Shown piece after piece: positions 15,548-22,931 of a stretch of DNA of 22,931 nucleotides. Below the pieces are notes generated by a model. That model did not search any database. It was given only the letters and a program-made list of their open reading frames with translations, and had not been told where the DNA came from. This DNA is from Actinomycetes bacterium (GTDB lineage Bacteria; Actinomycetota; Actinomycetes; Nanopelagicales; Nanopelagicaceae): the NCBI GenBank assembly GCA_014190175.1, contig BJFZ01000021.1, positions 1 through 22,931 of the forward strand, given 5' to 3'. Every line of letters begins with the position of its first letter. The stretch's first letter is position 1. The position numbers and the translations under genes are program-made.

Positions 15548-16399
15548 ATGAAATTTGCCCGATTAGGCGCTTTTGAAGCCGAAAAGCCAGCGGTAATGGT
15601 CTCTGAGACCGAAGCCGTTTTTGTTGACCATTTAATTAAAGACTGGAATCGGACCGAGTTTGAAAATGGGGCACTGGCAAAGGTACAAGCTGCAGATTTA
15701 AGCGGATTTCCAAAAGTTAAAGTTGCTGATTACCGAATCGGCTCCCCGGTTGCTCGGCCAACAAAAATTATTTGCATCGGTCTTAACTATGCCAAACATG
15801 CTAAAGAATCTGGAATGACGGTCGCTCCGGAACCAGTAGTTTTTATGAAGGCTGCAGATACTTGCGTCGGTGGTTTTGATGATTTAGTAATTCCGCCAAA
15901 TAGTGAAAAAACCGATTACGAGGTTGAACTCGCGATTATTATTGGCAAAACTGCGCTTTACTTGAATTCACCTGAAGATTCTAAAAATTACATCGCTGCT
16001 TATTCAATCAGCCAAGATGTGAGCGAACGCCACTGGCAGATTGAACGTAGTGGTCAATGGGTAAAAGGAAAATCATTCCCCACCTTTAATCCAATTGGAC
16101 CTGTTGCTGTCACCTCAAATTCATTCAACCCACATGATGTTCGCTTGTGGTGCACCGTTGATGGTGAAAAGCGCCAGGACTCACGCACTAGCGATTTAGT
16201 TTTTGGAATTGATCACATAGTTTGGTATTTGAGTCAGTTTATGGAGTTGAAAGCTGGAGATATCATAAATAGCGGAACTCCTGAAGGTGTAGGAATGGGC
16301 TTTAACCCTCCGAAATACCTCAAGGCTGGATCAGTTGTAGAAACTGGAATTGAAGGTATCGGAAGTATCACTTCAAAAACTGTCGCATTTAAGCGCTAG
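15548..16399 (+). CDS. FAH-family hydrolase, possibly 2,4-diketo-3-deoxy-L-fuconate/rhamnonate hydrolase
   Basis: This 283-residue fumarylacetoacetate-hydrolase-family protein has E125 and E127 ('YEVELAI') and D157 ('SISQDVSERHWQ') as metal ligands. 'CIGLNYAKHAKESG' (76-89) carries the usual catalytic-side residues; 'GKSFPTFNPIGP' (174-185) and 'NSGTPEGVGMG' (241-251) are also typical. This set and length fit the branch that includes the diketo-deoxysugar-acid hydrolases, which split the diketo acid to pyruvate and lactate. General acylpyruvases of the same branch look similar, so this specificity is an inference from context: a sugar-acid dehydratase is divergent and deoxysugar genes surround it. 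It has its own promoter. Its TAG lies 7 bp from the stop of the convergent dehydrogenase, with no terminator between. Confidence 0.85.
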   Translation: MKFARLGAFEAEKPAVMVSETEAVFVDHLIKDWNRTEFENGALAKVQAADLSGFPKVKVADYRIGSPVARPTKIICIGLNYAKHAKESGMTVAPEPVVFMKAADTCVGGFDDLVIPPNSEKTDYEVELAIIIGKTALYLNSPEDSKNYIAAYSISQDVSERHWQIERSGQWVKGKSFPTFNPIGPVAVTSNSFNPHDVRLWCTVDGEKRQDSRTSDLVFGIDHIVWYLSQFMELKAGDIINSGTPEGVGMGFNPPKYLKAGSVVETGIEGIGSITSKTVAFKR

Positions 16400-16406
16400 T
16401 TAAAAA

Positions 16407-17309
16407 TTATTTAGAAACAATTACATTTGCTAGTGGTAAACCACTAGCAAGTTTTTGCAATTGTTGTTGAATTAGTTTTCGTGCTCTCGACTCAAAGATT
16501 GATGTATTTCCACCAACATGTGGGGCTATAAATACGCCAGGGGTTTGCCAGAGCGGATGATCACTTGGCAATGGTTCTGGATCGGTAACATCGAGGGCCG
16601 CAGTAATTCGACCGCTCTTCAACTCAGCAATTAGCGCATCTGTATCGACAATTGCTCCACGAGCAACATTTACCAGCAAAGCACCGTCCTTCATTTTGGC
16701 CAATCGCGTTGCATCAAACATCTTTCGACTTTCATCATTTAGCGGCAAAATTAAGATAACTACATCTAAAGTTGCCAGATTCTGATCCAGTTCACTTATC
16801 TTTTTTGCTCCATCAGAACCAGAGCGATTAAATGGAATAACTTCAACATCAAAGCCAGAAAGATTACGTTCAATATTCTTACCAATAGAGCCATATCCAA
16901 TTAAGCCGATTTTACGATCATTTATTGAACGAAATTTCTGATGATTCCATTCACTTTTGGATTGGGAAAGCGCAAAAAATGGAAAACCTCTAAGTGAAGC
17001 AATTGTTAATCCGACTGCTAATTCAGCAGTCGAAGCATCGTGGATTCCGCGTCCATTACACAAGGTAACTCCAGGGCGAACAAACTCCATTGCATCGTCA
17101 TAGCCGGCATTTGGCATCTGCAAAATCTGTAATGAACTCATTTTTTTGCTGAATTCAAGAGCGGTTCTGCCGCCCATATATGCAGGAACGTAAAAAGTTA
17201 CATCTGATAGATCTGAACTTTCTAATGGACGATTTGCGGGAGATAACCGCGTTATTCCTTCTGGTACTTCTAGATCATCCCATTGAGTCCAAAGTACATG
17301 TTTACTCAT
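16407..17309 (-). CDS. D-isomer-specific 2-hydroxyacid dehydrogenase, probably NADP-dependent
   Basis: This 300-residue enzyme reversibly reduces a 2-keto acid to the D-2-hydroxy acid. GYGSIG (138-143) is the dinucleotide loop, and R217, E245 and H264 form the catalytic triad. The end of the second Rossmann strand reads 'PFNRSG' (159-164), with no acidic residue and an Arg, which favours NADP(H). Such enzymes usually run as glyoxylate/hydroxypyruvate or other 2-keto-acid reductases. It is the last gene of the right-hand operon, 2 bp after the FAH dehydratase-like gene, so it may act on that enzyme's 2-keto product. Substrate is unknown. Confidence 0.88.
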   Translation of the reverse strand: MSKHVLWTQWDDLEVPEGITRLSPANRPLESSDLSDVTFYVPAYMGGRTALEFSKKMSSLQILQMPNAGYDDAMEFVRPGVTLCNGRGIHDASTAELAVGLTIASLRGFPFFALSQSKSEWNHQKFRSINDRKIGLIGYGSIGKNIERNLSGFDVEVIPFNRSGSDGAKKISELDQNLATLDVVILILPLNDESRKMFDATRLAKMKDGALLVNVARGAIVDTDALIAELKSGRITAALDVTDPEPLPSDHPLWQTPGVFIAPHVGGNTSIFESRARKLIQQQLQKLASGLPLANVIVSK

Positions 17310-17311
17310 AA

Positions 17312-18172
17312 TTAAATCGCCTCATTTACATCAGCAGTGATTGTTACGACGGGGTTACTTAACAGACCAAGGCCATTTACAGTAATTGATATTACATCTC
17401 CTTCTTTGGTAATAAATTCAAGTGGCGGAATAATTCCAGTACCAGTTGAGAGAATTACTCCATCTGGAAAAGTTTGACAACGGAACAAATAATCAACAAG
17501 ATCGGTCAAAGTGCGATTTAAGCCAGAGAGAGCAGTATCTGCTTGCCAAACAATTTCAGCCCCTCTTTTAATCTCTGCGTGGATGCTCATATCTGCTGCA
17601 CTTGGTGCCAACCACGCCAAAGTAATATCTGGACCAAGAGAGGTAGATCCTAAATAAGATTTTGCTTGTGGCAGATAAAGTGGGTTTTCTCCCTCAATAG
17701 TGCGCGCAGTCATATCATTGCAAATCGAAAATCCAATAATTTCGCGAAATTTATTAACCACGATTGCGACCTCAGGTTCAGGAACCGATGCCTCTGAGTC
17801 ATATCGAATCCCGATCGGATCACCATTCCCAACTGTCCGGCGGCAAGTTGCTTTAAAAAATAACTCTGGGCGATCGGCTTCGTAAACCCGTTGGTACACA
17901 TCAGGAGTATCACTTTCCTCCTTGCGGGCATCACGTGAACGTAAGTAAGTAACTCCGGCACCCCATACTTCTGTTTCAGGAGCAACTGGTGGCATAAGTT
18001 CACCGGTTACCACTTCTCCTGCATCTTTTTCAATGGCACTCTTTAACTCGTTAATCCGGATTTGCAATGCATCTGTCAGAGTTGGGATTCCCGGAATAGT
18101 TTTAAACAAGCCATCTTTGCTTACAACTAACGCAAACGGATTGGTAGCGGTCGAAATAACGGCAAGTTTCAT
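17312..18172 (-). CDS. FAH-fold 2-keto-3-deoxy-sugar-acid dehydratase-like protein
   Basis: This 286-residue protein has the FAH fold, with metal ligands E132 and E134 ('PEPEVAIV') and D153 ('CNDMTAR'). The segment 'GENPLYLPQAK' (161-171) and the following glycine-rich 'YLGSTSLGP' are what I associate with 2-keto-3-deoxy-D-arabinonate dehydratase (KdaD) and relatives. Those remove water from a keto-deoxy-pentonate to give 2-oxoglutarate semialdehyde, rather than cleave a C-C bond. 'WGAGVTYLRSR' (70-80) also belongs to this group. ATG 18172 has AAGGAG six bases upstream. It clearly differs from the FAH enzyme at 15548-16399. No dioxovalerate dehydrogenase is in the window, so the end product is unclear; if the substrate were a 6-deoxyhexonate, the product would be a methyl ketone. 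Confidence 0.85.
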   Translation of the reverse strand: MKLAVISTATNPFALVVSKDGLFKTIPGIPTLTDALQIRINELKSAIEKDAGEVVTGELMPPVAPETEVWGAGVTYLRSRDARKEESDTPDVYQRVYEADRPELFFKATCRRTVGNGDPIGIRYDSEASVPEPEVAIVVNKFREIIGFSICNDMTARTIEGENPLYLPQAKSYLGSTSLGPDITLAWLAPSAADMSIHAEIKRGAEIVWQADTALSGLNRTLTDLVDYLFRCQTFPDGVILSTGTGIIPPLEFITKEGDVISITVNGLGLLSNPVVTITADVNEAI

Positions 18173-18194
18173 AATTTCTCCTTAAATTCTGACG

Positions 18195-19211
18195 TTAGCC
18201 TATCGGTGGTTTGGCAGTTGATGAACGTACAACCAATACGTTTGGCGGATCTGTCAAAATATGTTTTTCAATGACTCCGGTTTCCATCTGTTTCAGCAAC
18301 ATGCCAATGGCTAATTTCCCCAACTCATAATTTGGCATTTTTACAGCAGTTATCGGGGGCCAAGTGGCATCCGCAAACCAAATATCATGAATTGAGACAA
18401 GTGAGATATCTTCCGGAACTCGTAACCCAAGAGTATGTATCTGGGCTAATGCCCCAAGAGCTGCGTTTGCATTTGCAACAATCAACGCAGTTGGATGATT
18501 TGGATGATCAAGAATTTGCGAAACTGCTTTTCGACCATCAGCACCTGTATACCCAATTCTTGTTACCCACTCTAAATTGACTTCTAACTCCTTTCGCTTC
18601 ATACCAGATACAAAACCAGCGAATCTACGTGCTCCAGTTGGACTACTCACTTCGCCACCGAGGAACCCAATTTTTTCATGTCCTAAAGAAAAAAGATGTT
18701 CTAGAGCTAACTCGACCGCACCAGCATCATCAAAAATGATATGAGATAATTTCGAATCGTCTCGTGAATTAATCAAAACAATTGGTAAAGTTCCAGATGT
18801 TAATTTTTCTAAGCCTTCTTTAGTGACTCCATCTGGCGCTTGTAATATAATTCCATCAGCGCGTCCCTCTTCCACTATTCTTCTCAACCAACCATCAGCA
18901 CTTTCGACTGCATTTGCGCGATTAATCAGAACTGAAAGATTCCGAATGTCAGCCTCTTCTTCGACTCCCCTTGCTATTTCACTGAAAATTGCATTCGCAT
19001 AATCAGGAGTCAGAAGTGCAATTGCGCTATTTTTTGATAAACGCAATGCCCGTGCTGCGTGATTTGGTTGATACCTAAGTTCCTTCGCTGCTGCTAATAC
19101 TCGCTCACGAGTTTTAGCTGCGACACGCAACGATGGATCTGCATTCAGGATTCTAGAAACCACTGAGATGGAAACATCTGCTGCGTTAGCTACATCTACT
19201 AATTTTGTCAT
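18195..19211 (-). CDS. LacI-family transcriptional regulator
   Basis: This 338-residue regulator has a helix-turn-helix at 3-50 (LVDVANAADVSISVVSRILN), hinge 'NHAARALRLSKN' (50-61) and a sugar-sensor domain ('IALLTPDYANAIFSEIARGV', 'SLVSIHDIWFADATWPP'). It sits within the right-hand operon, 3 bp after the Gfo/Idh gene and 22 bp before the FAH gene, so it is probably co-expressed with the genes it controls. No ribosome binding site is obvious; coupling to the preceding gene is likely. The ligand is unknown, and I could not identify its operator because the operon promoter probably lies beyond the right edge. It is distinct from the regulator at 6487-7500. Confidence 0.9.
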   Translation of the reverse strand: MTKLVDVANAADVSISVVSRILNADPSLRVAAKTRERVLAAAKELRYQPNHAARALRLSKNSAIALLTPDYANAIFSEIARGVEEEADIRNLSVLINRANAVESADGWLRRIVEEGRADGIILQAPDGVTKEGLEKLTSGTLPIVLINSRDDSKLSHIIFDDAGAVELALEHLFSLGHEKIGFLGGEVSSPTGARRFAGFVSGMKRKELEVNLEWVTRIGYTGADGRKAVSQILDHPNHPTALIVANANAALGALAQIHTLGLRVPEDISLVSIHDIWFADATWPPITAVKMPNYELGKLAIGMLLKQMETGVIEKHILTDPPNVLVVRSSTAKPPIG

Positions 19212-19214
19212 CTA

Positions 19215-20291
19215 TTAAAGTTCTATTACTCGGTTAGTTGCAATCGATTCATATAACGCAGCAACTAATTTAAGGGTTCCAAGGTTTTCTTCGACACTGG
19301 AACGAAGAGCATCCTTTCCTGCAATCGCACCAAGAAGAGAGCCCATAGTTCCGATGAATGCATCCGGGAACCACCGAGTAGTAACCGGATATGGCGTCCA
19401 ACCGTCAGTTGGTAACTTTGCTGAGTTAACTTCTAAAGTATCAACTCTGCCTGTTGGGTAGTCATACAACAAACCAAGAGTTCCCCGGATTGCACCACCA
19501 TCTCCATCAATTCTAAACTCCGCATAATTATCTCCACCACGGTTTACGTGGTTAGCATGAACTATCGCGGTTACCTCGTCAGGATATTTGTAGGTACTAA
19601 CAGTTCTGGTTTCTCCGATTGGGAATTGACCCTTGGTTCGCCCTACAACTGAATAAACTGAAATTGGATCACCTAGAAACCAGCGGATTACGTCATGATA
19701 ATGAATTGAATGAACCATAATTTCAAGCTTTTCCATATTTTTTGCCCAAGGAAACATCTCCCATGGGGTTGCCAGGTTTACTGTGATAGATATCGAAGTT
19801 ACTTCTCCGACCCAACCCAGATCTACCATTTTGTAGGCCGCAGCCATCCCTTCTTCAAACCGTAACTGTTGATTTACTCCTGCAATAATCCCCGACTCTT
19901 TTGCCGCTTTGATTATCATTTCGCCATCAGCAACAGTTGTTGCTAAAGGTTTTTGAGCCAAAATGTGCCGACCACTCTTTGCAACTTCGACAAATACATC
20001 GCGTTGAACGGCTGGAGGAACAGCGATATCAATAACTTTGGCTTTGCTATCGCGCAACAGCGTTGCTAAATCTGGATAAACAATTGGAATACCGTGTCGG
20101 TTAGCAACATCTTTGGCTCTGTCCCGGTCAACGTCAGTGATTCCGACGATTTTCAACCCAGCCTTTTTATAAGCAGGTAGGTGCGCACCATCGACTATCC
20201 CACCTGCACCAACAATTGCTATCGGAAGCTTATGAGATTCTGGTATTTCAAGTTTTGCGAACTCTGAAACTTCCTTAAAATGATCAATCAT
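19215..20291 (-). CDS. Gfo/Idh/MocA family oxidoreductase
   Basis: This 358-residue NAD(P)-dependent enzyme acts on a sugar or sugar derivative. The Rossmann loop is '[16 protein letters not shown]' (26-41), and D53 at the end of the second strand suggests NAD. The family's EKP motif is QKP here (113-115), keeping catalytic K114. '[15 protein letters not shown]' (194-208) holds the expected substrate-side H and D. A leader of about 22 residues precedes the Rossmann strand. It overlaps the MaoC gene by 4 bp. In this operon it is a candidate for the sugar 1-dehydrogenase that would feed the lactonase, but oxidation elsewhere on the sugar ring is equally compatible. Confidence 0.88.
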   Translation of the reverse strand: MIDHFKEVSEFAKLEIPESHKLPIAIVGAGGIVDGAHLPAYKKAGLKIVGITDVDRDRAKDVANRHGIPIVYPDLATLLRDSKAKVIDIAVPPAVQRDVFVEVAKSGRHILAQKPLATTVADGEMIIKAAKESGIIAGVNQQLRFEEGMAAAYKMVDLGWVGEVTSISITVNLATPWEMFPWAKNMEKLEIMVHSIHYHDVIRWFLGDPISVYSVVGRTKGQFPIGETRTVSTYKYPDEVTAIVHANHVNRGGDNYAEFRIDGDGGAIRGTLGLLYDYPTGRVDTLEVNSAKLPTDGWTPYPVTTRWFPDAFIGTMGSLLGAIAGKDALRSSVEENLGTLKLVAALYESIATNRVIEL

Positions 20292-20818
20292 GATTGCTCT
20301 TTTGCAATCTCAGAACGAGCTTTAATTGGATCTCGATACTTCACTGTCTGTAGGTGTTCGCAGTACAGAACTAACTCTTCATCATCAGCCCGAAATACTT
20401 CATAACTAACTCTAAATAAACCTAACTCTTCATATTTAGGAGTTTTTTCAAGCAAAGTCCGCATTGTATAAATGGTGTCATTTACGAAAACTGGCTTAAT
20501 AAATCTAAGTCGATCATATCCGTAACTAAAAGTTTGGGTGTTGTTATGTGCCATTAATCCCATACCAAAAGAGAAAACAAGAGCGCCCGGGACGATTCTT
20601 TTGCCAAACATTCCTTCTTTTGTAGCAAATATTTCATCCCCAACATAAGGATGCATATCTAGTAACAAGCAGTTGAATAACATCATCTCGCCTTCGGAAA
20701 TTGTTCGCCTAATTGAGCGATCCACTTCTCCTACTTGGTAATCCTCATAATATTTATTATCTTGATTCCATACTGGAACCTGTAAACGCTTGGTGACATC
20801 ATGGTTTGGATTTTTCAT
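20288..20818 (-). CDS. MaoC-like hotdog-fold protein with altered active-site dyad
   Basis: This 176-residue single-hotdog protein resembles acyl-CoA hydratases/dehydratases. The hydratase motif D-x-N-P-x-H appears as D54-M-H56-P-Y-V59. The Asp is kept, but the usual catalytic His position is Val and a His stands in the Asn position. Downstream '[15 protein letters not shown]' (74-88) and '[16 protein letters not shown]' (102-117) are normal MaoC core elements. Its start overlaps the CoA-transferase stop by one base (TAATG), and its end overlaps the Gfo/Idh start by four. Tight coupling to a CoA-transferase argues for a CoA-ester substrate. It could be a hydratase with a shifted base, a thioesterase-like enzyme or a non-catalytic binder. 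Confidence 0.82.
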   Translation of the reverse strand: MKNPNHDVTKRLQVPVWNQDNKYYEDYQVGEVDRSIRRTISEGEMMLFNCLLLDMHPYVGDEIFATKEGMFGKRIVPGALVFSFGMGLMAHNNTQTFSYGYDRLRFIKPVFVNDTIYTMRTLLEKTPKYEELGLFRVSYEVFRADDEELVLYCEHLQTVKYRDPIKARSEIAKEQS

Positions 20819-21996
20819 TATTTTCCTCCTAGGAATTCTCTGCGAATCTTTTCAGTGTCTTCGCCGACTCTTGGTGCGCCTTTAGGGTGTTTTAGGGTTT
20901 CTCCGTCTAGGCGCATTGGAGATCTAGTTGTTTTTATTTTAATTTCACCATCGTCGCCACGAACAGTTTCCTGCATCATTTCAAGTTGCGCAAAACCCTC
21001 ATGTTCAACTAATTCGGGAAGGGTAAGTACTGGTGCGCACCAAACATCTGCTTTGTCGAGAATGCTGAGCCAGTGCTCTGTTTTCTGCGTTGCTAGATAT
21101 TTGGACAGTGCCTGAGTGATCACTTCTTGATGGCTCCACCAATCTTCAGGGTTAGTAAATGCTGCGATAGATTCGAGACCTATTAATTCACCTAAAGAAT
21201 TTATCGGTGTCATTGCAATTGCAAGGTATCCATCAGAAGTTGGATAAATCCCGTATGGGGCTGGCAAAAATGCATGGGCAGCATTTCTAGGTCCACGATT
21301 AACTCGCAACTGATCATCAAATGCATGAGCGCTTAACAACTCAAATTGCAGATCGAGCATTGATTCGGCCAAACTGGTATCAACGATTCCGCCCACACCG
21401 GTTCGTTCGCGACGCAACAATAAGGCGGTTACTCCATGGGCTATGTGAATAGAAGTCAGGATGTCGGCGATTGCAATTCCAACTGGGATTGGCGGTTCAT
21501 CTTTACTGCCATTAAGCCAAGGAAAACCGGTAATCGATTGAGCAAGTAAATCCTGACCTGGTCGATCTTTCCAGGGCCCCTTTTCTCCATACCCAGTAGC
21601 GCTGGCATAAATAATCTTTGGGTTTATCGCTTTGACAGCCTCATATCCAAATCCCAGCCGTTCCATAACACCTGGCCGAAAGTTTTGAATTATTACATCC
21701 GCTTTTTTTATCAACTCAATTACATCTTTTTTATCACTTTCATTTTTTAAATCAGCGGCAAAACTTTCCTTATTCCGATTCATAATGTGGAACGAGAGGG
21801 TGTCTCCATCACTTGCGATACCGGCAAAAGCAAGGGTTCTGCCAATATCGCCAGTACCTGGACGTTCGATTTTTATTACCCGAGCACCTAAATCTGCAAG
21901 ACGCATAGCTGAAACCGGGCCAGCTAAAAATTGGCTGAAATCAAGAACTAAAATTCCATCCAACGGTAGTTCGGGCCTTGCAATTCGTTGCGACAT
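20818..21996 (-). CDS. family III CoA-transferase (CaiB/BaiF)
   Basis: This 392-residue class III CoA-transferase moves CoA between carboxylic acids. '[22 protein letters not shown]' opens the Rossmann domain. 'IERPGTGD' and 'NRNKES' are family loops, '[16 protein letters not shown]' is the CoA-binding region, and the catalytic aspartate is in '[14 protein letters not shown]' (about residue 149). Length and motifs are normal, so it should be active. The frame can be read from a TTG one codon earlier; ATG 21996 has AAGGG about seven bases upstream and is preferred. It is third in the operon as seen, 30 bp after the mutarotase. A CoA-transferase is not part of any sugar-acid route I know, so the acid it activates is an open question. 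Confidence 0.92.
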   Translation of the reverse strand: MSQRIARPELPLDGILVLDFSQFLAGPVSAMRLADLGARVIKIERPGTGDIGRTLAFAGIASDGDTLSFHIMNRNKESFAADLKNESDKKDVIELIKKADVIIQNFRPGVMERLGFGYEAVKAINPKIIYASATGYGEKGPWKDRPGQDLLAQSITGFPWLNGSKDEPPIPVGIAIADILTSIHIAHGVTALLLRRERTGVGGIVDTSLAESMLDLQFELLSAHAFDDQLRVNRGPRNAAHAFLPAPYGIYPTSDGYLAIAMTPINSLGELIGLESIAAFTNPEDWWSHQEVITQALSKYLATQKTEHWLSILDKADVWCAPVLTLPELVEHEGFAQLEMMQETVRGDDGEIKIKTTRSPMRLDGETLKHPKGAPRVGEDTEKIRREFLGGK

Positions 21997-22026
21997 CAAT
22001 CACCCTTCAAATTAAGATTCAATGAA

Positions 22027-22350
22027 TTAATCGACGTGAAAAACTTCAGGGATTGAATGCCACCATTCTTCTCCAGTGCATTCAGCAACTGGACGTTGCA
22101 TTGGCTTCATTACATCCCACCACTCTTGAGTCTTAGGATCTTCACCCATTTTTGCACTATCTGCTTCAAAATCGGAACCAATATATTCGAAGTATGAGAA
22201 AAGCAATTCACCATAACGATAAATAGAGTAATTTCTAATATTGCAATCGTAAATAGTTTTCAATACCTCTGGCCATACGGCTGCGTGATAACGCTCGTAC
22301 TCTGCCCAATCTTTTTTCGGAATTCCAATAACAGATCCATATCTTTTCAT
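22027..22350 (-). CDS. RhaM-family mutarotase, fucose-cluster type
   Basis: This 107-residue protein is homologous to rhamnose mutarotase. 'YHAAVWPEVL' (20-29), 'NYSIYRYG', the W-rich 'QEWWDVMKP' and the terminal 'PEVFHVD' match. The N-terminus 'MKRYGSVIG' and the 'LFSYFEY' strand mark the subgroup that usually sits beside L-fucose/sugar-lactonase genes rather than beside rhaABD. The frame is open to 22371, but ATG 22350 has AAAGG nine bases upstream and gives the conserved N-terminus. It follows the lactonase-like gene by 24 bp. It presumably equilibrates anomers of the sugar entering this second route, perhaps L-fucose or another 6-deoxy or related sugar. Confidence 0.88.
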   Translation of the reverse strand: MKRYGSVIGIPKKDWAEYERYHAAVWPEVLKTIYDCNIRNYSIYRYGELLFSYFEYIGSDFEADSAKMGEDPKTQEWWDVMKPMQRPVAECTGEEWWHSIPEVFHVD

Positions 22351-22374
22351 TTGGATTAACCTTTCATACAAGGA

Positions 22375-22931
22375 TTAGAGTGAGTAGAACTTAGTTGCAG
22401 TGCGATATTTAATATCATCTTGTTGATCTTGCGAAAGATGTGCAATTACATCCTGTTGTGCTTTCCACACAGTTTGATAATCGTTGGCTAGTAAAATCAC
22501 TGGCCAATCCCCACCAAGCATGACTCGATTAGAGCCAAATATTGAAACCACATGATTCACATATGGGATCCAATCTTTAAATGACCAATTGGAATCAGAG
22601 GCAGTATTTAACCCTGAGATTTTTGCATAAATATTTGGGTACTTTGCGGCCTTCGCCATATCACTAGCCCATGGCTCCCATTCCTTATTTTTAATACCTG
22701 GTTTTGAGAGATGGTCAATAACTATTTTTAAATTTGGATACTTTTCAGCAATTACTGGCAGACAGGACATATGATCAGTATTGATCGTAACAAAATCCAT
22801 CACCAAATTACGCGAAGCAAGATGTCCAATGCCCTCGAGAACCTCTGGCTTTAAAATCCACTTTGGATCCGGGTAATCATGAATTAAATTTCGCACCCCT
22901 TTAAAGACCGGATTCTTCACCAATACATCTA
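22375..22931 (-). CDS. sugar-lactonase-type amidohydrolase (amidohydrolase_2), 5' end outside window
   Basis: The C-terminal part (about 185 residues) of a TIM-barrel amidohydrolase of the L-fuconolactonase/2-pyrone-4,6-dicarboxylate lactonase family is present. The frame stays open through the window edge, so the true start is beyond 22931. Recognisable are 'FKGVRNLIHD' (the usual 'F.GVRH' segment), the metal/acid-base strand 'IVIDHLSKP', 'YAKISGL' and 'LGGDWPV', whose Asp is catalytic in the family. Next to a fucose-type mutarotase it most likely opens an aldonolactone made by a sugar 1-dehydrogenase. The internal TTG at 22923 is not a credible start because conserved sequence continues upstream of it. 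Confidence 0.87.
   Translation of the reverse strand, partial: DVLVKNPVFKGVRNLIHDYPDPKWILKPEVLEGIGHLASRNLVMDFVTINTDHMSCLPVIAEKYPNLKIVIDHLSKPGIKNKEWEPWASDMAKAAKYPNIYAKISGLNTASDSNWSFKDWIPYVNHVVSIFGSNRVMLGGDWPVILLANDYQTVWKAQQDVIAHLSQDQQDDIKYRTATKFYSL

Noticed and set aside
16400..16406. Terminator between the FAH gene and the convergent dehydrogenase
   Set aside because: The 7-bp gap and its flanks are AT-rich but form no stem.
1..22931. CRISPR array, insertion sequence, prophage or phage-defence system
   Set aside because: No spaced repeat array, transposase, integrase, inverted element ends or defence-type domains were seen.

Overview
The window reads like a small, streamlined, AT-rich actinobacterial genome. 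The proteins resemble actinobacterial families, yet base composition is far more AT-rich than in classical soil Actinobacteria (low-40s % GC by eye, not computed). Genes are packed with 0-30 bp gaps, 4-bp start/stop overlaps and overlapping convergent 3' ends. A freshwater planktonic actinobacterium of the acI/Nanopelagicales type is my best guess; this is inference, because no rRNA or marker gene is present.

Layout. Positions 1-207 are non-coding, with a 13-bp direct repeat, a plausible promoter and three small hairpins. They lead to a 105-residue protein resembling only the C-terminal domain of DNA polymerase III gamma/tau (208-525). Next comes a minus-strand rhamnose operon, transcribed from about 6380 down to 515: mutarotase (rhaM), isomerase (rhaI), aldolase/dehydrogenase fusion (rhaEW), kinase (rhaB) and a short-chain dehydrogenase. 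It diverges from a LacI-family regulator (6487-7500) across a 152-bp control region with operator-like palindromes. Directly behind the regulator lies an uncharacterised TIM-barrel-like protein with a Cys-x-Cys-x2-Cys motif (7463-8686).

From 15410 down to 8683 runs a second minus-strand operon: an IlvD/EDD-type sugar-acid dehydratase, class II fructose-1,6-bisphosphatase (glpX), a D-serine-dehydratase/D-threonine-aldolase-fold PLP enzyme, a RidA-like deaminase, a short-chain dehydrogenase and an N-acyl-D-amino-acid deacylase. The amino-acid part makes chemical sense as N-acyl-D-serine (or similar) to D-serine, to 2-aminoacrylate, to pyruvate. A fumarylacetoacetate-hydrolase (FAH) family enzyme (15548-16399) is divergent from the dehydratase.

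The right third (22931 down to 16407) is a third minus-strand operon, entering from beyond the window: a sugar-lactonase-type amidohydrolase (5' end outside), a second RhaM-like mutarotase, a family III CoA-transferase, a MaoC-like hotdog protein, a Gfo/Idh/MocA oxidoreductase, a second LacI regulator, a 2-keto-3-deoxy-sugar-acid dehydratase-like FAH protein and a D-2-hydroxyacid dehydrogenase.

Together the locus looks like a peripheral carbon-scavenging island. It has the phosphorylative rhamnose route (to DHAP and lactate), the parts of a non-phosphorylative deoxysugar-acid route (mutarotase, dehydrogenase, lactonase, dehydratase, SDR, FAH), a D-amino-acid module, and a gluconeogenic phosphatase that would let the cell build hexose from these C3 products. 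No transporter or membrane protein is encoded. The least explained parts are the CoA-transferase/MaoC pair inside a sugar-acid operon and the Cys-rich TIM-barrel-like protein. No rRNA, tRNA, CRISPR array, IS element or convincing terminator was seen, and no gene-free stretch exceeds about 210 bp.
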